From positions 372,001 to 436,000 of the forward strand of contig JACONQ010000002.1 of NCBI GenBank assembly GCA_014281115.1: DNA of 64,000 nt. Direction: 5' to 3'. The stretch's first letter is position 1, and each line of letters opens with the position of its first letter. Positions 34,191 through 46,698 of the stretch are shown here, piece by piece. A program made the translations under genes and the position numbers. Below the pieces are notes generated by a model that worked only from the letters and a program-made list of their open reading frames with translations, was not told where the DNA came from and did not search any database. Source of the stretch: Laburnicola sp. R22_1 (Eukaryota; Ascomycota; Dothideomycetes; Pleosporales; Didymosphaeriaceae).

Positions 34191-35317
34191 TTGGCCTGCC
34201 AAACGCCTTTTTTAACCTTTTTTCTAGTTTGAGGTTAAAGTAGATTAAGATAGAAGGTTATATATACTATGTATAGTACCTAATTTTAATTAAAAACTAA
34301 CCTTAAACATCTTATAATATAATAATAGTTTAAACTTTAAACTTACTTGCATCTTGCCTATATCCTATAAGCTTCTAATCTATATAAGATTTACTTATAG
34401 CGTACACAGCACACCTAGCTTATTACTACTACTATTATTAGTTATTTACACTCGCGAGCTAGATAAGCTAATTTAATAGCAATAATAGCTAGAAGGATCT
34501 CGCAGATTTATGCAATACTCTTAATACACTAGAGCTTATTAATAAACACTTTATTTTTTACCTTTTACATTCTATTTTAAATTTAGTTACTAATAAGAAG
34601 CAATTATATTTACTAGAGTAGGAATTTAACCTTATAGTCCTTTGCAAACTAGATAAGCTACTAACCTAACTAGTATACTAGGACTGCCTTATAAATAGTT
34701 AAGTATACCTACCCCTCGTGCTAAATAAGCATTTAATAGATAGAACAGAACTCTAGCATAATTATCTTAATAGTAGCATTGCGAATCTTTAGTATATACT
34801 CTTTAGTATTAGTAAGTATATTAGTGTTAGATAATTTAGAGTTAATGCTTAAGTAGATAGTAGAGCGTAGAGAGATAGAGATAGTAATAGAAGTTTTATT
34901 AAAAATAACCTTAATATAGTAATAGAGCGATAGTGTATCTAGTATATATTAACCTTGTTCTACTTATAATAAATAGTAAATACCTATTAATATATTAACT
35001 TATATTATTTATAATAATCTAGATAGTAGTTTCTAACTTAGAATAGTAAAGAAAGAATAGATAACTATAGTATTACTGCGCTAAAGTTTTATTCTTCCCC
35101 TAAAGTTCTAAGTAGCCTTTTGGTAAAAACTTTATATATAGAAGCTATGCGCACTAAGACTACTAAGCTTGCTTAGTAGTTTAAACGCGCTTTTTTTATA
35201 ATCTCCTTTTTACGCTCTTTTTAATTACTAAGCAGGGGGTTCTGCTTTTTTTGTTATGTTATTTAAGATAAAAGCCTTTGTCGTCCTACCTCTAGATAGA
35301 TAAATTAACGCTACACA
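34191..35317 (+). mobile_element. family A element, copy 1 (1.13 kb)
   Basis: Bounded by a perfect 12-bp direct repeat TAGTCTAGTATA (34179-34190 and 35318-35329). The left end is TTGGCCTGCCAAACGCC; the right end is the dispersed terminus with AAGCAGGGGGTTCTGCTTTT, ending CGCTACACA. The ends are imperfectly inverted (TGGCTTACTAAATACC against TGTGGCGTTAAATTAACTAC). The interior holds a relic frame (LADLCNTL, LVTNKK-LYLLE) whose stops are TAA/TAG. It is shared by all full copies. No known domain. Confidence 0.75.
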
Positions 35318-35329
35318 TAGTCTAGTATA

Positions 35330-36300
35330 CTTAGGCATATTAGTGTTATCTTATAAGATAGTAGGAACTTTGTATAAGGTAGTAGGGACTTCTTATAAGA
35401 TAGTAAGAGTAGCTATTATATAACTAGTTTGTTTAATAGGTTAGTTATATAGAGGGCTGCGCTTTACTAGGATTTATTATTATCTAACTATATATTTATA
35501 TGATTACTAGTAGTGTGCTTAGCGTACTATTTTCTTTTACATCTTATATAGTAGTAATATCTACTTACTAACTTAATAAAAGAGTCAATCTACTATTTCT
35601 ATAGATAAGAATAGATTTTATATATCTTATATAATTACTTTCTTTATTTTATGTATCTTATATAATTACTTCCTTTATTTTATATAGTAGCGATATCTAT
35701 TTACTAACTTTATAAAGGTTTAATCTACTATCCTCTTGTGTATAGAGAATAAAGTATAATAAAATAAATTATATAGCTAATAATAACTTATATAAGCTGT
35801 CTTTACTCTTACTAATTTATAGTTAAAAGTTAGTTAACTACTAATTAGTATTAAATAGATACTCTATAGCTAGCTATGTAGATATTAATATCTAATACTC
35901 TATACTAGTAAGTATAAAGAGTATATAGAGTGATTATATAAGAAAAGAAAATAATATAATAAAACTAACTTTAGTGTTAATTACTTATATCTAAAAGAGG
36001 TATAGATAAAAAGAAGAAGATTCTATAGTATATAGGCCGTAGTGCACAGGCATTACATAATCCCTATATAATGCTATTATGCGGCAATATTAAAATCTTA
36101 ACACCGTTAGGTGCCCTTGCCTATATAAGCCGCAGGCATAAGCATAATAGAATAAAAGTAGTTATAGGGTGTTATTAATAGGTAGTAGTAAGAGCTATTA
36201 TAAGCCTTAGTTACCTTCCTTACTATTACTATTATTATTATTACTAGCACTAAAGGCGTGGCTACTAAAGAAGAAGTTAATAGCAGCTATAGTTAAGGAG
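35330..36300. other. AT-rich, unassigned
   Basis: Contains internal short repeats (TCTTATATAATTACTTTCTTTATTTT-like, near 35625-35690) and the GC-richer stretch 36050-36130, possibly the leader of the relic that follows. No gene recognised. Confidence 0.4.
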
Positions 36301-38283
36301 AAGGTTAAGACTATTAGGTAGGAGAATTAGAATAGTAGAATAAGAAAAAAAGTAGAAGAATATAAAGGGTAGGTTATATATCCTAAGTAGCTATAAGGCT
36401 CTATTAGGTTATAGTAGGTAAGACGTTTGCTTAAACACTACTTCTGGACTAGTAATAGGTAGTAGTATCCTTTAAAGAAAGTGTACTTATATTACTACTA
36501 GTAAACAACTTTAAAAGTAGATTAAATACTTATAGATAGTAATTAAAGAGCAAACAGCTTATAGGCATAGACTAGAAGATATAGTATTATAAAAAAAAAG
36601 TAAAGTTATAGTAGTAATAAGGGATATATTTAAGTGCTAATATACTATCTAAAGCCTAAGCAGCTTTTAGGTGAAAAAAAGACTTTTACAGCTTTTACTA
36701 GCAAGCTATAAGCTAGAACTACTATTTTTTTCTACTTTTTTTTCTTTACGCTTATTATAGAACCTATAAGCCTAAGTAACGCTAGCCTAAACTTAGAAAT
36801 CCTATAATAGCCTTTAAAAAAAGTCCTACTTTAGGGAGTGCTATAACTTCTAGAAAATTTAAGTTTAGGCTTTATTCTCTATATTAGTATTATAAAAAAA
36901 AAAACTATTAGGCTAATAGCTAAAGCGTGCCTAATACCTTTTTAGGGCTCTTTCTCTTTCTTAGAATATATAAATTTTACTTATATAATAAATAAGGGCT
37001 AAAAATAGTGCTAAAACTATTTAAAAAGCTAATAGGCCTATCTTTAGAGTAGTATAATAAGTAGGTCCTCTAGACTAGTTAGAAGTATAAGTACGTATAG
37101 TAGTAAAGCTTATATAAAAAGAAAATTAGAAAGAAGCTAAATAAATAGTATTTAAGAAAAAAGCTAGTAGATATAAAATTAGTAAGTTAGGGGTTAACTA
37201 AGGTAGAAATTTAAGGTTACTACTAATTATAAGGCTTTTAAATATGGATATTGCTCCTAGAGTGCTAAGTGTTACTTAGGTCTAAGTATTAAGATTTATA
37301 ACGCATGCTTAACGTATAGAAAAAGGATTAGAAAATAAAAAATAAAAGCCTATTTAATAGTTAACGTAAAAAGTTATTTAGAGTATAAGTCTATAAAAAG
37401 AGGAATAATATAGTATACCTAAAATAAAAGAGTATAGAGCGCTTTTATTATAGATATAGTAGGCTATATATACACTACTAAATAGCAGTTCTATATTATT
37501 ATTAGTAAACTAGAAATACTAACACTACACTATTAGGCACTAATTATAGAATAAAGTGTTATTGCCTATAATAAAGAAATAGATAAAGTTAATATATTCT
37601 TAGGCATTAGCAGTAAACAGGCTTAGTAGGTATATAGAATAAGGGCCCTTGTTATTTAATAATTTAGACTATTAGGCCTAGTAAAGTATAACTTACTTAT
37701 ACTTAGTATTATATTACTGTGCTTTGTAACTATAGTAGAGAAAGTAGAAGAGTAGGGCGTTAATTATAAGTTTATTAGAGCCCTAGTCTAACTAAAGTAT
37801 AAAATTATCTTAACTATTTACTTAGAGTTATAAACTATAAGGTAGGTTATTATTATTACTAACACTCTGCCTAAAGGCTGCAAAACCCTAGGCTATAATA
37901 TTAAAGCTAATACGTGCATCTAAAGGCAAAATTACTTTCTAGAAGGTTATCCTAAAAGACTATTAGGGTGTAAGGAACCTATATAAAGATAAGAAGATAA
38001 TAAATGCGCTAATAAAGACCTTTTTAGATATTAGTAGGAGGTTAAAATTACTAAAGCCTACACTATTATTACCTTAATAAGAAGGCTTACTACTACTACT
38101 CCTACTACTAGAACTAAGGCAGCTAGATATATAGGCTCCTAGGGCATAGCTAATCTAAAAATAGGAAGGTATAATAAGGTAGGCTAAGTAAAGGTTTAAG
38201 AATAGTTTAGGGCTTAGAAGGATAGTGTTAAATAGACAGTTCCTGTAAATTACTGTAATTTCACTGTAAATTACGGTGGGTAG
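36301..38283 (+). pseudogene. unrecognised 660-codon reading-frame relic
   Basis: One plus-strand frame runs across about 2 kb to the TAG at 38281. It has no TGA that I could find, and all its stops are TAA/TAG, as expected if they were Gln or Trp before RIP. Readable parts include FSFLEYINFTYIINKG, YIKRKLERS, AFIIDIVGYIYTTK, DKVNIFLGIS and TNTLPKGCKTLGYN. It is Lys/Arg-rich in the middle and looks like a mobile-element protein. I recognise no transposase, RT or recombinase motif. A start codon is not certain; the coding tract may begin near 36250. Confidence 0.5.
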
Positions 38284-38520
38284 GTGTGTCCGATTATATG
38301 GCCTGTACACACTAGCAATTAGTGTAAATTATAGTGTTTTTACTGTGAAATTAAAAGAGGCCGGCGCACCACTATTTTGCACTGCCCCTGTACTATCCCA
38401 AATAGTACTAGTGTGTCTTGGCACTAGATGGATACTTCTCGTGATAGCCGAGCTTCTCTAGGAAAAAACAAGGAAAAAACATCAATTAATCAACCATACC
38501 ACTTCCCATCTCATCTCATC
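38225..38520. other. low-RIP island inside the AT block
   Basis: About 300 bp that keeps many CA and TG dinucleotides (GCACTGCCCC, CTTGGCACTAGATGG, CATCTCATCTCATC), unlike its neighbours. It begins with inverted GTAAATTAC/GTAATTT motifs. No gene. It may be a recent or single-copy insertion. Confidence 0.5.
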
Positions 38521-38925
38521 AAGAATACTCCTATATCTAACAGATAGGAAGCTAAGCTATAGAAAAATTATAAGAGTGCAGAGAGTAAGTAGAATAGACT
38601 AGTTAGTAATAAGAATAGGTAAGTATTTATAGGTTATTATTTAAGATTATATAAAGCTAGATAATTAGTAGAGACTGCAATTAAAGGCAGGCCTAATCTT
38701 TGCTTACTAGTAGGAGGCGCTATAATATTTAGAGTGTCTTCTAAAAGGATATTTAGTATAAAGCTTAATAGGGCTAAGCTTCTATAGGTAGGAAAGTATA
38801 TAGTAGAATAAACTCTACTATATAGGTTATGTAGTAAGCTAGTGCCTAATTAACTTTTAGGGATTTAATAGACGATTTTCTTCTTTAGACACCTAACTAC
38901 TAAATCTGCATATAGAATATAATAT

Positions 38926-40193
38926 TAAAGATCTTTATTATGTAGAGATTCTAACTAACGTTAAGTTTGCACTATACACGAAGAGAAGTAAAATAGAAGG
39001 CACTAAAACCTAGTACCTAGCACATAGTAGTAGTAATAAAATATATATAAAATAATAATTTTATTATTAACTTTCTATATAGAAGTATTAATAATAGTAG
39101 TTAATAGATAGTTAGATATAACTAAGTTATATATTATCTCTTAACTAGTAAACTATTAGAGAGATATAGTAGACCTACGCAGAGTTGCAACTGCAGATGT
39201 AGTATAGGCAATAGGACGCTTAACTATAGTTTAGTTATTATGCTTACAACCTAATAGTAGCATAACTATAGTTTGCTATACGTATAGTATAAAAGTCTCT
39301 TGAAATATTAGTAATACCTAGTATACTAAATCTTTACTTTAATATATAATACTATATTGTTTAAATTTAACTTTTTATCTATTATGTCTAGTAATATAAT
39401 AACTACTTTTTAGTAACCTAATATTATATCCAAGTTTAATACCTATAGCAATATAACTATTATTAAATTTAGTTAGGGTATAGATAACTAGCTAAGCAAA
39501 GTTAAGAATAATCTTTAGAAATTTAGTAATTTTATACAACTAGAAGGATTATTAGAAGAGCCTCTAGCGCTTATCTTTAAGTACTCTATTAGTAATATCT
39601 TTAGGCTAATTTGCTACGTTTTATACCTCTAGATTCTAGAGTATAATTTAGTTCTTTAGTACCTAAATATTAGTAAAAGAGACGCAACCTTTATAATATA
39701 ATAATAGTATAACATAGAAATTCTGCTATTAAAGCTTAAAAATACAACTAAAAATAAAGGCAATAAAAACTATAAGGGTAAGAACTAAAGTAAAGAGGAG
39801 AAAGAGTTTATTATAATATATAAGATGCTAAAGGCATAGTAGTAGTGTAAGAAGCTTATTAAGGTAGTAGGAATTATTTAGGCTGCTATTAAGGCGGGGG
39901 ACTATAAGCGATAAGAGTAAGAGTGAAGGTAAGAGTAAGCGGTAGTGGTAGGAGTATAGGGAAGATGGGCAATAATAGCAAGGTTCTAGGGGGTGGTATA
40001 CAGCTCGCTAGTTACAAGAGGAGATCTACTATAGGAGAGTAATAAAATGGTTAGGTTAGTTGCTATTATAATTATTATTGTTATTGTTGTAGTAAAAAAT
40101 ATTATTAAAGAAATTATTAATTACGTAACATAGTGGTTAGTCAAACAGCTCGTCTAAAATTACGTGACATCACGGATTAACCCTAGAAAAGAA
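38926..40193 (+). mobile_element. family C element, copy 1 (1.27 kb)
   Basis: Bounded by a perfect 14-bp direct repeat ATAGAATATAATAT (38912-38925 and 40194-40207). Starts TAAAGATCTTTATT and ends GGATTAACCCTAGAAAAGAA. No LTRs, and inverted ends are not obvious. It carries one relic frame (39384-40190). Confidence 0.75.
39384..40190 (+). pseudogene. family C protein relic with C-terminal hydrophobic segment
   Basis: Starts ATG (MSSNIITTF) and stays in one frame for about 270 codons, with TAA/TAG at likely former Gln/Trp codons and a single TGA. Segments: a Leu/Ile-rich region (EEPLALIFKYSISNIF, LQIL-EYNLVLQ), a basic Lys/Asn/Gly patch (KNKGNKNYKGKN), a second Arg-rich tract, and a strongly hydrophobic stretch (LVAIIIIIVIVVV) followed by KNIIKEIINYV. 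The last looks like a membrane span. The same frame is visible in the reverse copies at 46.7-47.5 kb and 58.7-59.5 kb. No known family recognised. Confidence 0.5.
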
Positions 40194-40239
40194 ATAGAAT
40201 ATAATATATTTGCTTTTTAAGTTATAATTAGTGCTACTT

Positions 40240-40590
40240 TCCTATAATAGTCTACTATATTATAAGAAATAGTGTATATCTATTAATATAACTTATATTA
40301 TTTGCAATAATTAGAATAGTAAAGAATAGAGATAAATAACTATAGTGTAGCAGCGCTAAAGCTATTTTATCCCTCTCCTAAAGTTCTAAGTAGCCTCTTT
40401 ATAAAAGTTTTGCTTATAGAAGCCTCTATACTAAGACTCGCTTAGCAAGTTTAAACGCGCTTTTTTTATAAGCACCTTTTTACACTCTTTTTAATTACTA
40501 AGCAGAAGGCTCTACTTTTTTTGTTATGTTATTTAGGATAAAAGCCCTTGTTATTCTACCCCTAGGTAAATAATTTAACAACACACACAT
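40240..40590 (+). repeat. family A fragment (right end only)
   Basis: Keeps the interior AACTATAGTGTAGCAGCGC and the terminus to AACAACACACACAT. The left part is missing. Confidence 0.6.
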
Positions 40591-40689
40591 AGAATAAAAA
40601 TAGAAGTTTTACTTATTAAAATTTGTTTATCTTCTATATATTTATATACAACTTTGAGTTAGTAAACTAATAGACTAAGTTATTATATA

Positions 40690-40805
40690 TGTGTAGCGTT
40701 ATACTAACTATCTAGAGGTAGCACGATAAAGGCTTTCATCTTAAATAATATAATAACAAAAGCAGAGCCCCTTGCTTAGTAATTAAAAAGAGCGTAAAAA
40801 GGTAA
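40690..40805 (+). repeat. family A terminus, forward
   Basis: TATATGTGTAGCG then AGGTAGCACGATAAAGGCTT and GCAGAGCCCCTTGC. It lies 139 bp before family A copy 2. Confidence 0.6.
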
Positions 40806-40943
40806 GTTATTATATATAACTTTACGTTAGTAACCTAATAGACTAAGTTATTATATAAATAAATCTACTATTATTATTTTGCGTTAGGACGCTAATAGAC
40901 TAAATATTTAAATAGAGATTTAAAAAGGTTTTATACTAAAAAG

Positions 40944-42077
40944 GGGTCGGCTTACTAAATACCTTTTTTAATCTTTTTTTTTAGTTTGAGGTTAAAGTAG
41001 ATTAAAATAGAAGGTTATTATATACTATGTACGGCACCTAATTCTAATTAAAGACTAATCTTAAATACTACCTAATAACGCAACAATAGTTTAAACTCAC
41101 TTGCACTCCATCCACACCTTGTAAGCTTCTAACCTATACAAGATTTACTTACACTGTACATAGCACACCTGGCTTATTACTACTACTATTATTAGTTATT
41201 CGCGCTCGCACGCCGCTTACGCAGTGTACTCGCTTAAATAAGCTAACTTAATAGCAACAATAGTAACAATAGCTAGAAGAATCTTGCGGATTTATATAAC
41301 GCTCTTATTACACTAGAGCTTATTAACAAATACCTTATCCTCTACCTTTTACCTCCCCTCTTAGATTTGGTTACTAATAAGAAGTAATTATATCTACTAA
41401 AGTGGGAATTTAATCTTATAGTCCTTCGCGAACTAAATAAGCTACTAACCTAACTAGTACACTAGGACTGCCTTATAAATAGTTAAGTATACCTACTCCT
41501 CGCGCTAGATAAGCATTTAAATAGAACAAAACTCTAGTGTAGTCACTTTAATAGTAGTAGCGCGTATCTTTAATATATACTTCTTTAAAAATAATATGAA
41601 TATCTAAAAAGATAGTAGGGCGTAAAGAGATAGTAATAGGAGGAGATTTGTTAAGGGCAATCTTAATGCGGCAATAAAGTAATAGTGTATTTAGTACGTA
41701 TTACTCTTATCCTACTACTATAAGTATAGTAGTACGTATCTATTAACATATTAACTTATATTATTTGCGATAATTAGAATAGCAGTTTATAACTTAAGAT
41801 GGTAAAGAAGAGATAGCTTATAGCGTAGCCGCGCTAAAGTCTTATTTCTCTCCTACCAACGTTCTAAGTGGCCTCTTTATAAAAATTTTGCTTATAGGAG
41901 CAGCACCGCGCCAAGACCGCCAAGCTTGCTTAGCAGTTTAAACGCGCTTTTTTAGGAATTATATCTTTTTTACGCTCTTTTTAATTACTAAGCAGGGGGC
42001 TCTGCTTTTGTTATTATATTATTTAAGATAAAAGCCTTTGTCGTTTTACCCCTAGGTAGTTATTTTAATAACACACA
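40944..42077 (+). mobile_element. family A element, copy 2 (1.13 kb)
   Basis: Flanked by TACTAAAAAG direct repeats (40934-40943 and 42078-42087). Left end TCGGCTTACTAAATACC, right end AATAACACACA. The relic frame across about 41260-41900 is the best preserved of the copies: LADLYNALITLELINKYLI, DLVTNKK-LYLLKWEFNLIVL, with stops only at TAA/TAG. Confidence 0.75.
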
Positions 42078-42166
42078 TACTAAAAAGTATTTTTTTCTTA
42101 TATAAAAACTATTTAAACTAGTAATTTAAAAAGAGGTTTTAATTTGTCTCTCTATATAAAACTATA

Positions 42167-43266
42167 TGTGTGTTGTTAAATTAACTACCTAAGGGTAGAA
42201 CAACAAAGGCTTTTATCTCAAATAACATAATAAAAAAAGCAGAGCCCCTACTTAGTAATTAAACAGAGCGTAAAAAAGATAATATAATTATAAAAAAAGC
42301 GCGTTTAAACTACTAAGCGAGCTTAGTAGTCTTAGTGTAGGGCTACTCCTATAAGCAAAATTTTTATAAAGAGACTACTTAAAACTTTAGTAGGGGAGGA
42401 ATAAAACTTTAGCACAGCCACGCTGCAGTTATCCTCCCTCCTCCTCCACTATCCTAATTATCGCAAATAACACAAGTTATATTAATAGGTACGTACTACT
42501 TTATAAGTAAATAAGAGTAATATATACTAAATACACTATCGCTCTATTACCATATTAAGATTATCCTTAATAAAGCTTCTATTGCTATCTCTATCTCTTT
42601 ACACCCTACTATCTGCTTAAGTATTAACTCTAAATTATCTAACACTAATATACTTACTATTGTAAAAGAGTACACGCTAAAAATTTGTAATGCTACTATT
42701 AAAGTAGCTACACTAGAGTTCTATTCTATCTATTTAATACTTATCTAGCGCAAGAAGCGGGTATACTTAACTATCTATAAAGCAGTCCTAGTGTACTAGT
42801 TAAATTAGTAGCTTATCTAGTTTACAAAGGACTATAAGGTTAAATTCCCACTCTAATAAATATAATTACTCCTTATTAGTAACTAAATCTAAGAGAGAAG
42901 GCAAAAGGTAGAGAATAAGGTATTTGTTAACAATCTCTAGTGTAATAAGAGCGTTGCATAAATCTGCAAGATTCTTCTAGCTATTATTGCTATTATTGCT
43001 ATTAAGTTAGCTTATCTAAGCGAGTACGCCGCGTAGCGGCGAGCGCAGATAACTAATAATAATAGTAGTAATAAGCTAGGTATACTGTATACGCCATAAG
43101 TAAACTTTATATTAGGACTAGGAGCTTATAGGGTATAGGGTTGTTAAGGTGTTTAAGGTTAGTCTTTAATTAGAATTAGGTGCCGTACATAGTACATATA
43201 AGCTTCTATCTTAATCTACTTTAACCTTAAACTAAAAAAAAGTCAAAAAGGTGTTTAGCCAGCTAA
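42167..43266 (-). mobile_element. family A element, copy 3 (1.1 kb, reverse)
   Basis: Flanked by CTATATAAAACTATA (42152-42166 and 43267-43281); the target itself is repetitive, so the exact length is uncertain. Starts TGTGTGTTGTTAAATT and ends AAGGTGTTTAGCC. It lies head to head with copy 2, about 90 bp apart. Less mutated than most copies. Confidence 0.75.
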
Positions 43267-43281
43267 CTATATAAAACTATA

Positions 43282-44125
43282 TAAAACTATATTATAAGTA
43301 TAGTAATAGTTAAAAATACTATTATTATACTTAATATATGCTAATAAGTTTTAAAGAGATGTGTTAAAATATAAAGCTAAAAGTAATTTTACTTTATTAA
43401 GTTTTTATTTTATAATAATACTTATTATCTATTATATAGTAGTGTAATAAGTAGTTACTTACCTTTTAGCTTGTTGTCTAGTTTAAAATTAGATACAAAT
43501 AGACAGTCTAGAAAGTCTAGACTTTAGGATTCTCTTTATTTTATTAATTACGTGTTATTGCGTAATTTTAGATAAAGAACTATTAGTTTCCTAAAGTAGA
43601 ACATAATAGCTTTCTAGTATATATATAGTTACATAAATTTATCTATATAAATAAGCTAAAACCCTAAGTTAGAAAAAGTATCTAAGTTAGTTATCTTACT
43701 ATTTATCTTACTAAGAATATTATCTACTTTATTATATTACTACCTACCTACCTCCTACTGTATTACGTAATTTATTTTAATAGTTATAATTAATTAATAA
43801 ATATTATTACTATTATAACTGCAAAGATTCTAAGTATATAGTTTAAATAGACTAAAAAGTAATTAGTTACTAACAAGTGTTATAAAGATAACTATATTTA
43901 CTTAATATAGTTTATAAGTCTTTTAGTAATTTTATAAATATAGTTTTTATTTTTTAAGGCCATTACTATAAAGGAAAGCCTAAATAACTATAAAACTATT
44001 AAGCTTAGCGTTAAAGTTAATAGAATACTATACTATTTAAGTTAATAGTATAAAAGCGCCTAATATAGGCATATATTACTATAAAGTAGTATTTATTACA
44101 AATTAAGCAATTACTATACTTAGAT
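43282..44125. other. AT-rich, unassigned
   Basis: RIP-mutated sequence without recognised motifs. Confidence 0.4.
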
Positions 44126-44140
44126 AGCTAAATACTATTA

Positions 44141-45345
44141 GGAAGAAAAATATTGCAGACCTTTTAGTATATAGTACAATACTGTAAGAGAGAGCTATAG
44201 GTGTGCTAAAAACGCATTAGAAAAAGGTAAAGTAGTAAGATAGATTAGGCTAGGAACTATTTATTAGCACGAGCAAATTAGCCCCTTATACTAGAGATAG
44301 TTAATAATATAATATATAGTTGCCTGCGCGTACGCAATATATAATCTATAACTAGAAATTAAGTATTTATTTATCTACTATATAATATATTTAATTGTTG
44401 CGCAAGACCTTAAGGTTACTACATTTATTTCTTGCCTTAAAGACACTATTACTACTAGATGTGTAGTGTTGCGCCCCTACTTAGAAGATATAAATAATAA
44501 TATAGCTAGGTATAATAGCTAGGCGCTACTTAATATTAAAAACTATATAGGTGTCTATACTAAGGACCTATATAGCAAGTAAATAGCTACTATAGAATTA
44601 GATTACTATATTAAGGAGAATACAAATCTTAGTAAGTAGGAGCCTAGAATTAAAGATAGAATAAACCTTATAATATAGATTGCCCTATACTAGTTTAGAT
44701 GTAAAGTGCTTATAATTATTAAAAATAAGGACTAGAAGAATATAGATATTTTTATATAGTAAGAGTCTAGGTTAGTAGCTATATACTAGTACGTAGCTTA
44801 TAGTAATTACTACCTAATATTAGATCTCTAATTAATAGCTACTTACTTTAAAAATAGTAGTTATACTAAGTAGGAACTAAAGGTGTAGCAGATATATAAA
44901 TACGCGCTTATACTATAGAACTTCTATAGGTAATAGGTAGAGTAAGGCTAGTAAAGTGTTAAGGTGCTATTTAGTATTAGAAGTAGGGAGCGCGTGCGTA
45001 ATTTATTATATATTATAGTAGTAGAGTAAAAGAGGGGTTCTAAGTTATTAATTATCTAGTAATAGGGCGACAAAAGATTAAAAAGTAGGTGTTAATTATC
45101 TAGTAATGCGGTAGGCGGACGAGCAAGTTAGGGTGTTATTATTATAGGGTTAGTTATCTTAGAAGCTAGGGGAGGCGTTAGAAAAACTTTAACGCGCTTT
45201 AGTCCTAGGGCTTAGTATACACATAACGTTATATAATATTATATAGGCACTAGTAACGCAATAAAAAAACGCAGTAATTAAACGTAGTGGGGCCACTTAA
45301 AAACTAATAAGTAGAGGCAGTTTATACTCCTGCCTAGGAGAGAGC
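44141..45345 (+). mobile_element. family B element, copy 3 (1.2 kb)
   Basis: Flanked by a 15-bp direct repeat with one mismatch, AGCTAAATACTATTA (44126-44140) and AGCTACATACTATTA (45346-45360). It ends with the CTCCTGCCTAGGAG hairpin. A relic frame across about 44450-45100 reads SRLVAIY-YVAYSNYYLILDL and KENTNLSK-EPRIKDRINLII, with stops only at TAA/TAG. The protein is not recognised. Confidence 0.75.
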
Positions 45346-45756
45346 AGCTACATACTATTAATTTAAATTACGAGAATAAGTTTAGTATTTAGAAAGTAGT
45401 AAGTATAAAGTAAGTCTTCCTTATAGATAAGTTTAATATAATAAATATAAAAATAATCACTAGTAGGCTAGTTATAAACTAACTTTCCTAATTATATAGT
45501 AAGTATCTTTTTAAGAACTATAATACTATAAAAAGAGACATTAAAGCATATTAAAATAATAAGAAGAAGATAGTATATAGTAATTTAACTAATAAAAGTA
45601 TAAAAGGTAAAAGTAATATAAAGATAGGCAAAAACTAATTTAACTATACTAAGTCTTACTGAATAGCACCTTTAGCTTCTAAATTAGTTAGGTGCCTTAA
45701 AGTATCTTAATAGCGTAATAGCGCCTAATATAATAATTATTATTACTATATAGTTA

Positions 45757-45870
45757 TGTGGCGTTAAATTAACTATCTAGGGGTAGCACGACAAAGGCTT
45801 TCATCTCAAATAACATGACAAAAAAAGCAGATCCCCCTGCTTAGTAATTAAAAAGAGCGTAAAAAAGGTA
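45757..45870 (+). repeat. family A terminus, forward, well preserved
   Basis: TATGTGGCGTTAAATTAACT, AGGGGTAGCACGACAAAGGC and ATAACATGACAAAAAAAGCA are intact, with little RIP. No interior follows. Confidence 0.65.
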
Positions 45871-46529
45871 GTGATTACAAAAAAAGCTTCTATATAGTTA
45901 TAAGACTAGTAATTATTTACTTTTTAGGTAGAAATAATAGAATATTATATACTTTTATTCCTTAAGGCAATCTAGATTAGGTTAATTCTAGAAAGGAAAT
46001 CCTATAAAGTATTTTTTATTATTTAGGTAGCTTAATAGAGTCTTATATCTTCTTTAGACCTTGTAGGGATTTAACTAAAAATTCTTTTTACTTTAGATAA
46101 AAGTGGGTATGAATTTGTCTTATTACTGCCTACCTTTTTATATTATCCTATTCTATCTTATTAACTATTAGGCTTCCTAGTGGCGCCCTTTTATGTAGCT
46201 AATTTTTATATTTTCTATATTTCTAATAACTTTTAGTAATTCTAGCCTATTACTTATTAAAATTACTTTAGTACTAAAAATTACTAATTTAGCTAAGCAC
46301 TAGGTAGGTAAATTACTAAAAAGTAAGTTATAACTTAAAGTTTATAGTGCGTAAAGTGCTTAAGTTCTTTTTAATAGTTTATTTTTATATAACTAAGAGG
46401 TTTCTAATAAAAATATTATAATAATAGTAGTTATCCCTTCTATATTATAGACATATAAAAGCGTTTTAAGATATTAATAGAAAAGGTTAGTTTTATTTAA
46501 TATAGCGTGTTAAATTAGTTAGACTTATT

Positions 46530-46645
46530 TATGTGTATTATTAAATTAACTATCTAGGGTAGAATAACAAAGGCTTTTATCTCAAATAACATTATAAAAA
46601 ACGCAAAGCCCCCTGCTTAGTAATTAAAAAGAGCGTAAAAAAGGT
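46530..46645 (+). repeat. family A terminus, forward
   Basis: TTATGTGTATTATTAAATTA then AACAAAGGCTTTTATCTC. It is followed at once by family C copy 2 sequence. Confidence 0.6.
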
Positions 46646-46698
46646 AGACTTATTTATAGACTATATAACTAGTAGTTTACTATTATACTATTAGTAAT

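Noticed and set aside
38276..38461. 61-codon frame in the low-RIP island
   Set aside because: Too short, no motif, and it starts in repeated GTAAATTAC sequence.
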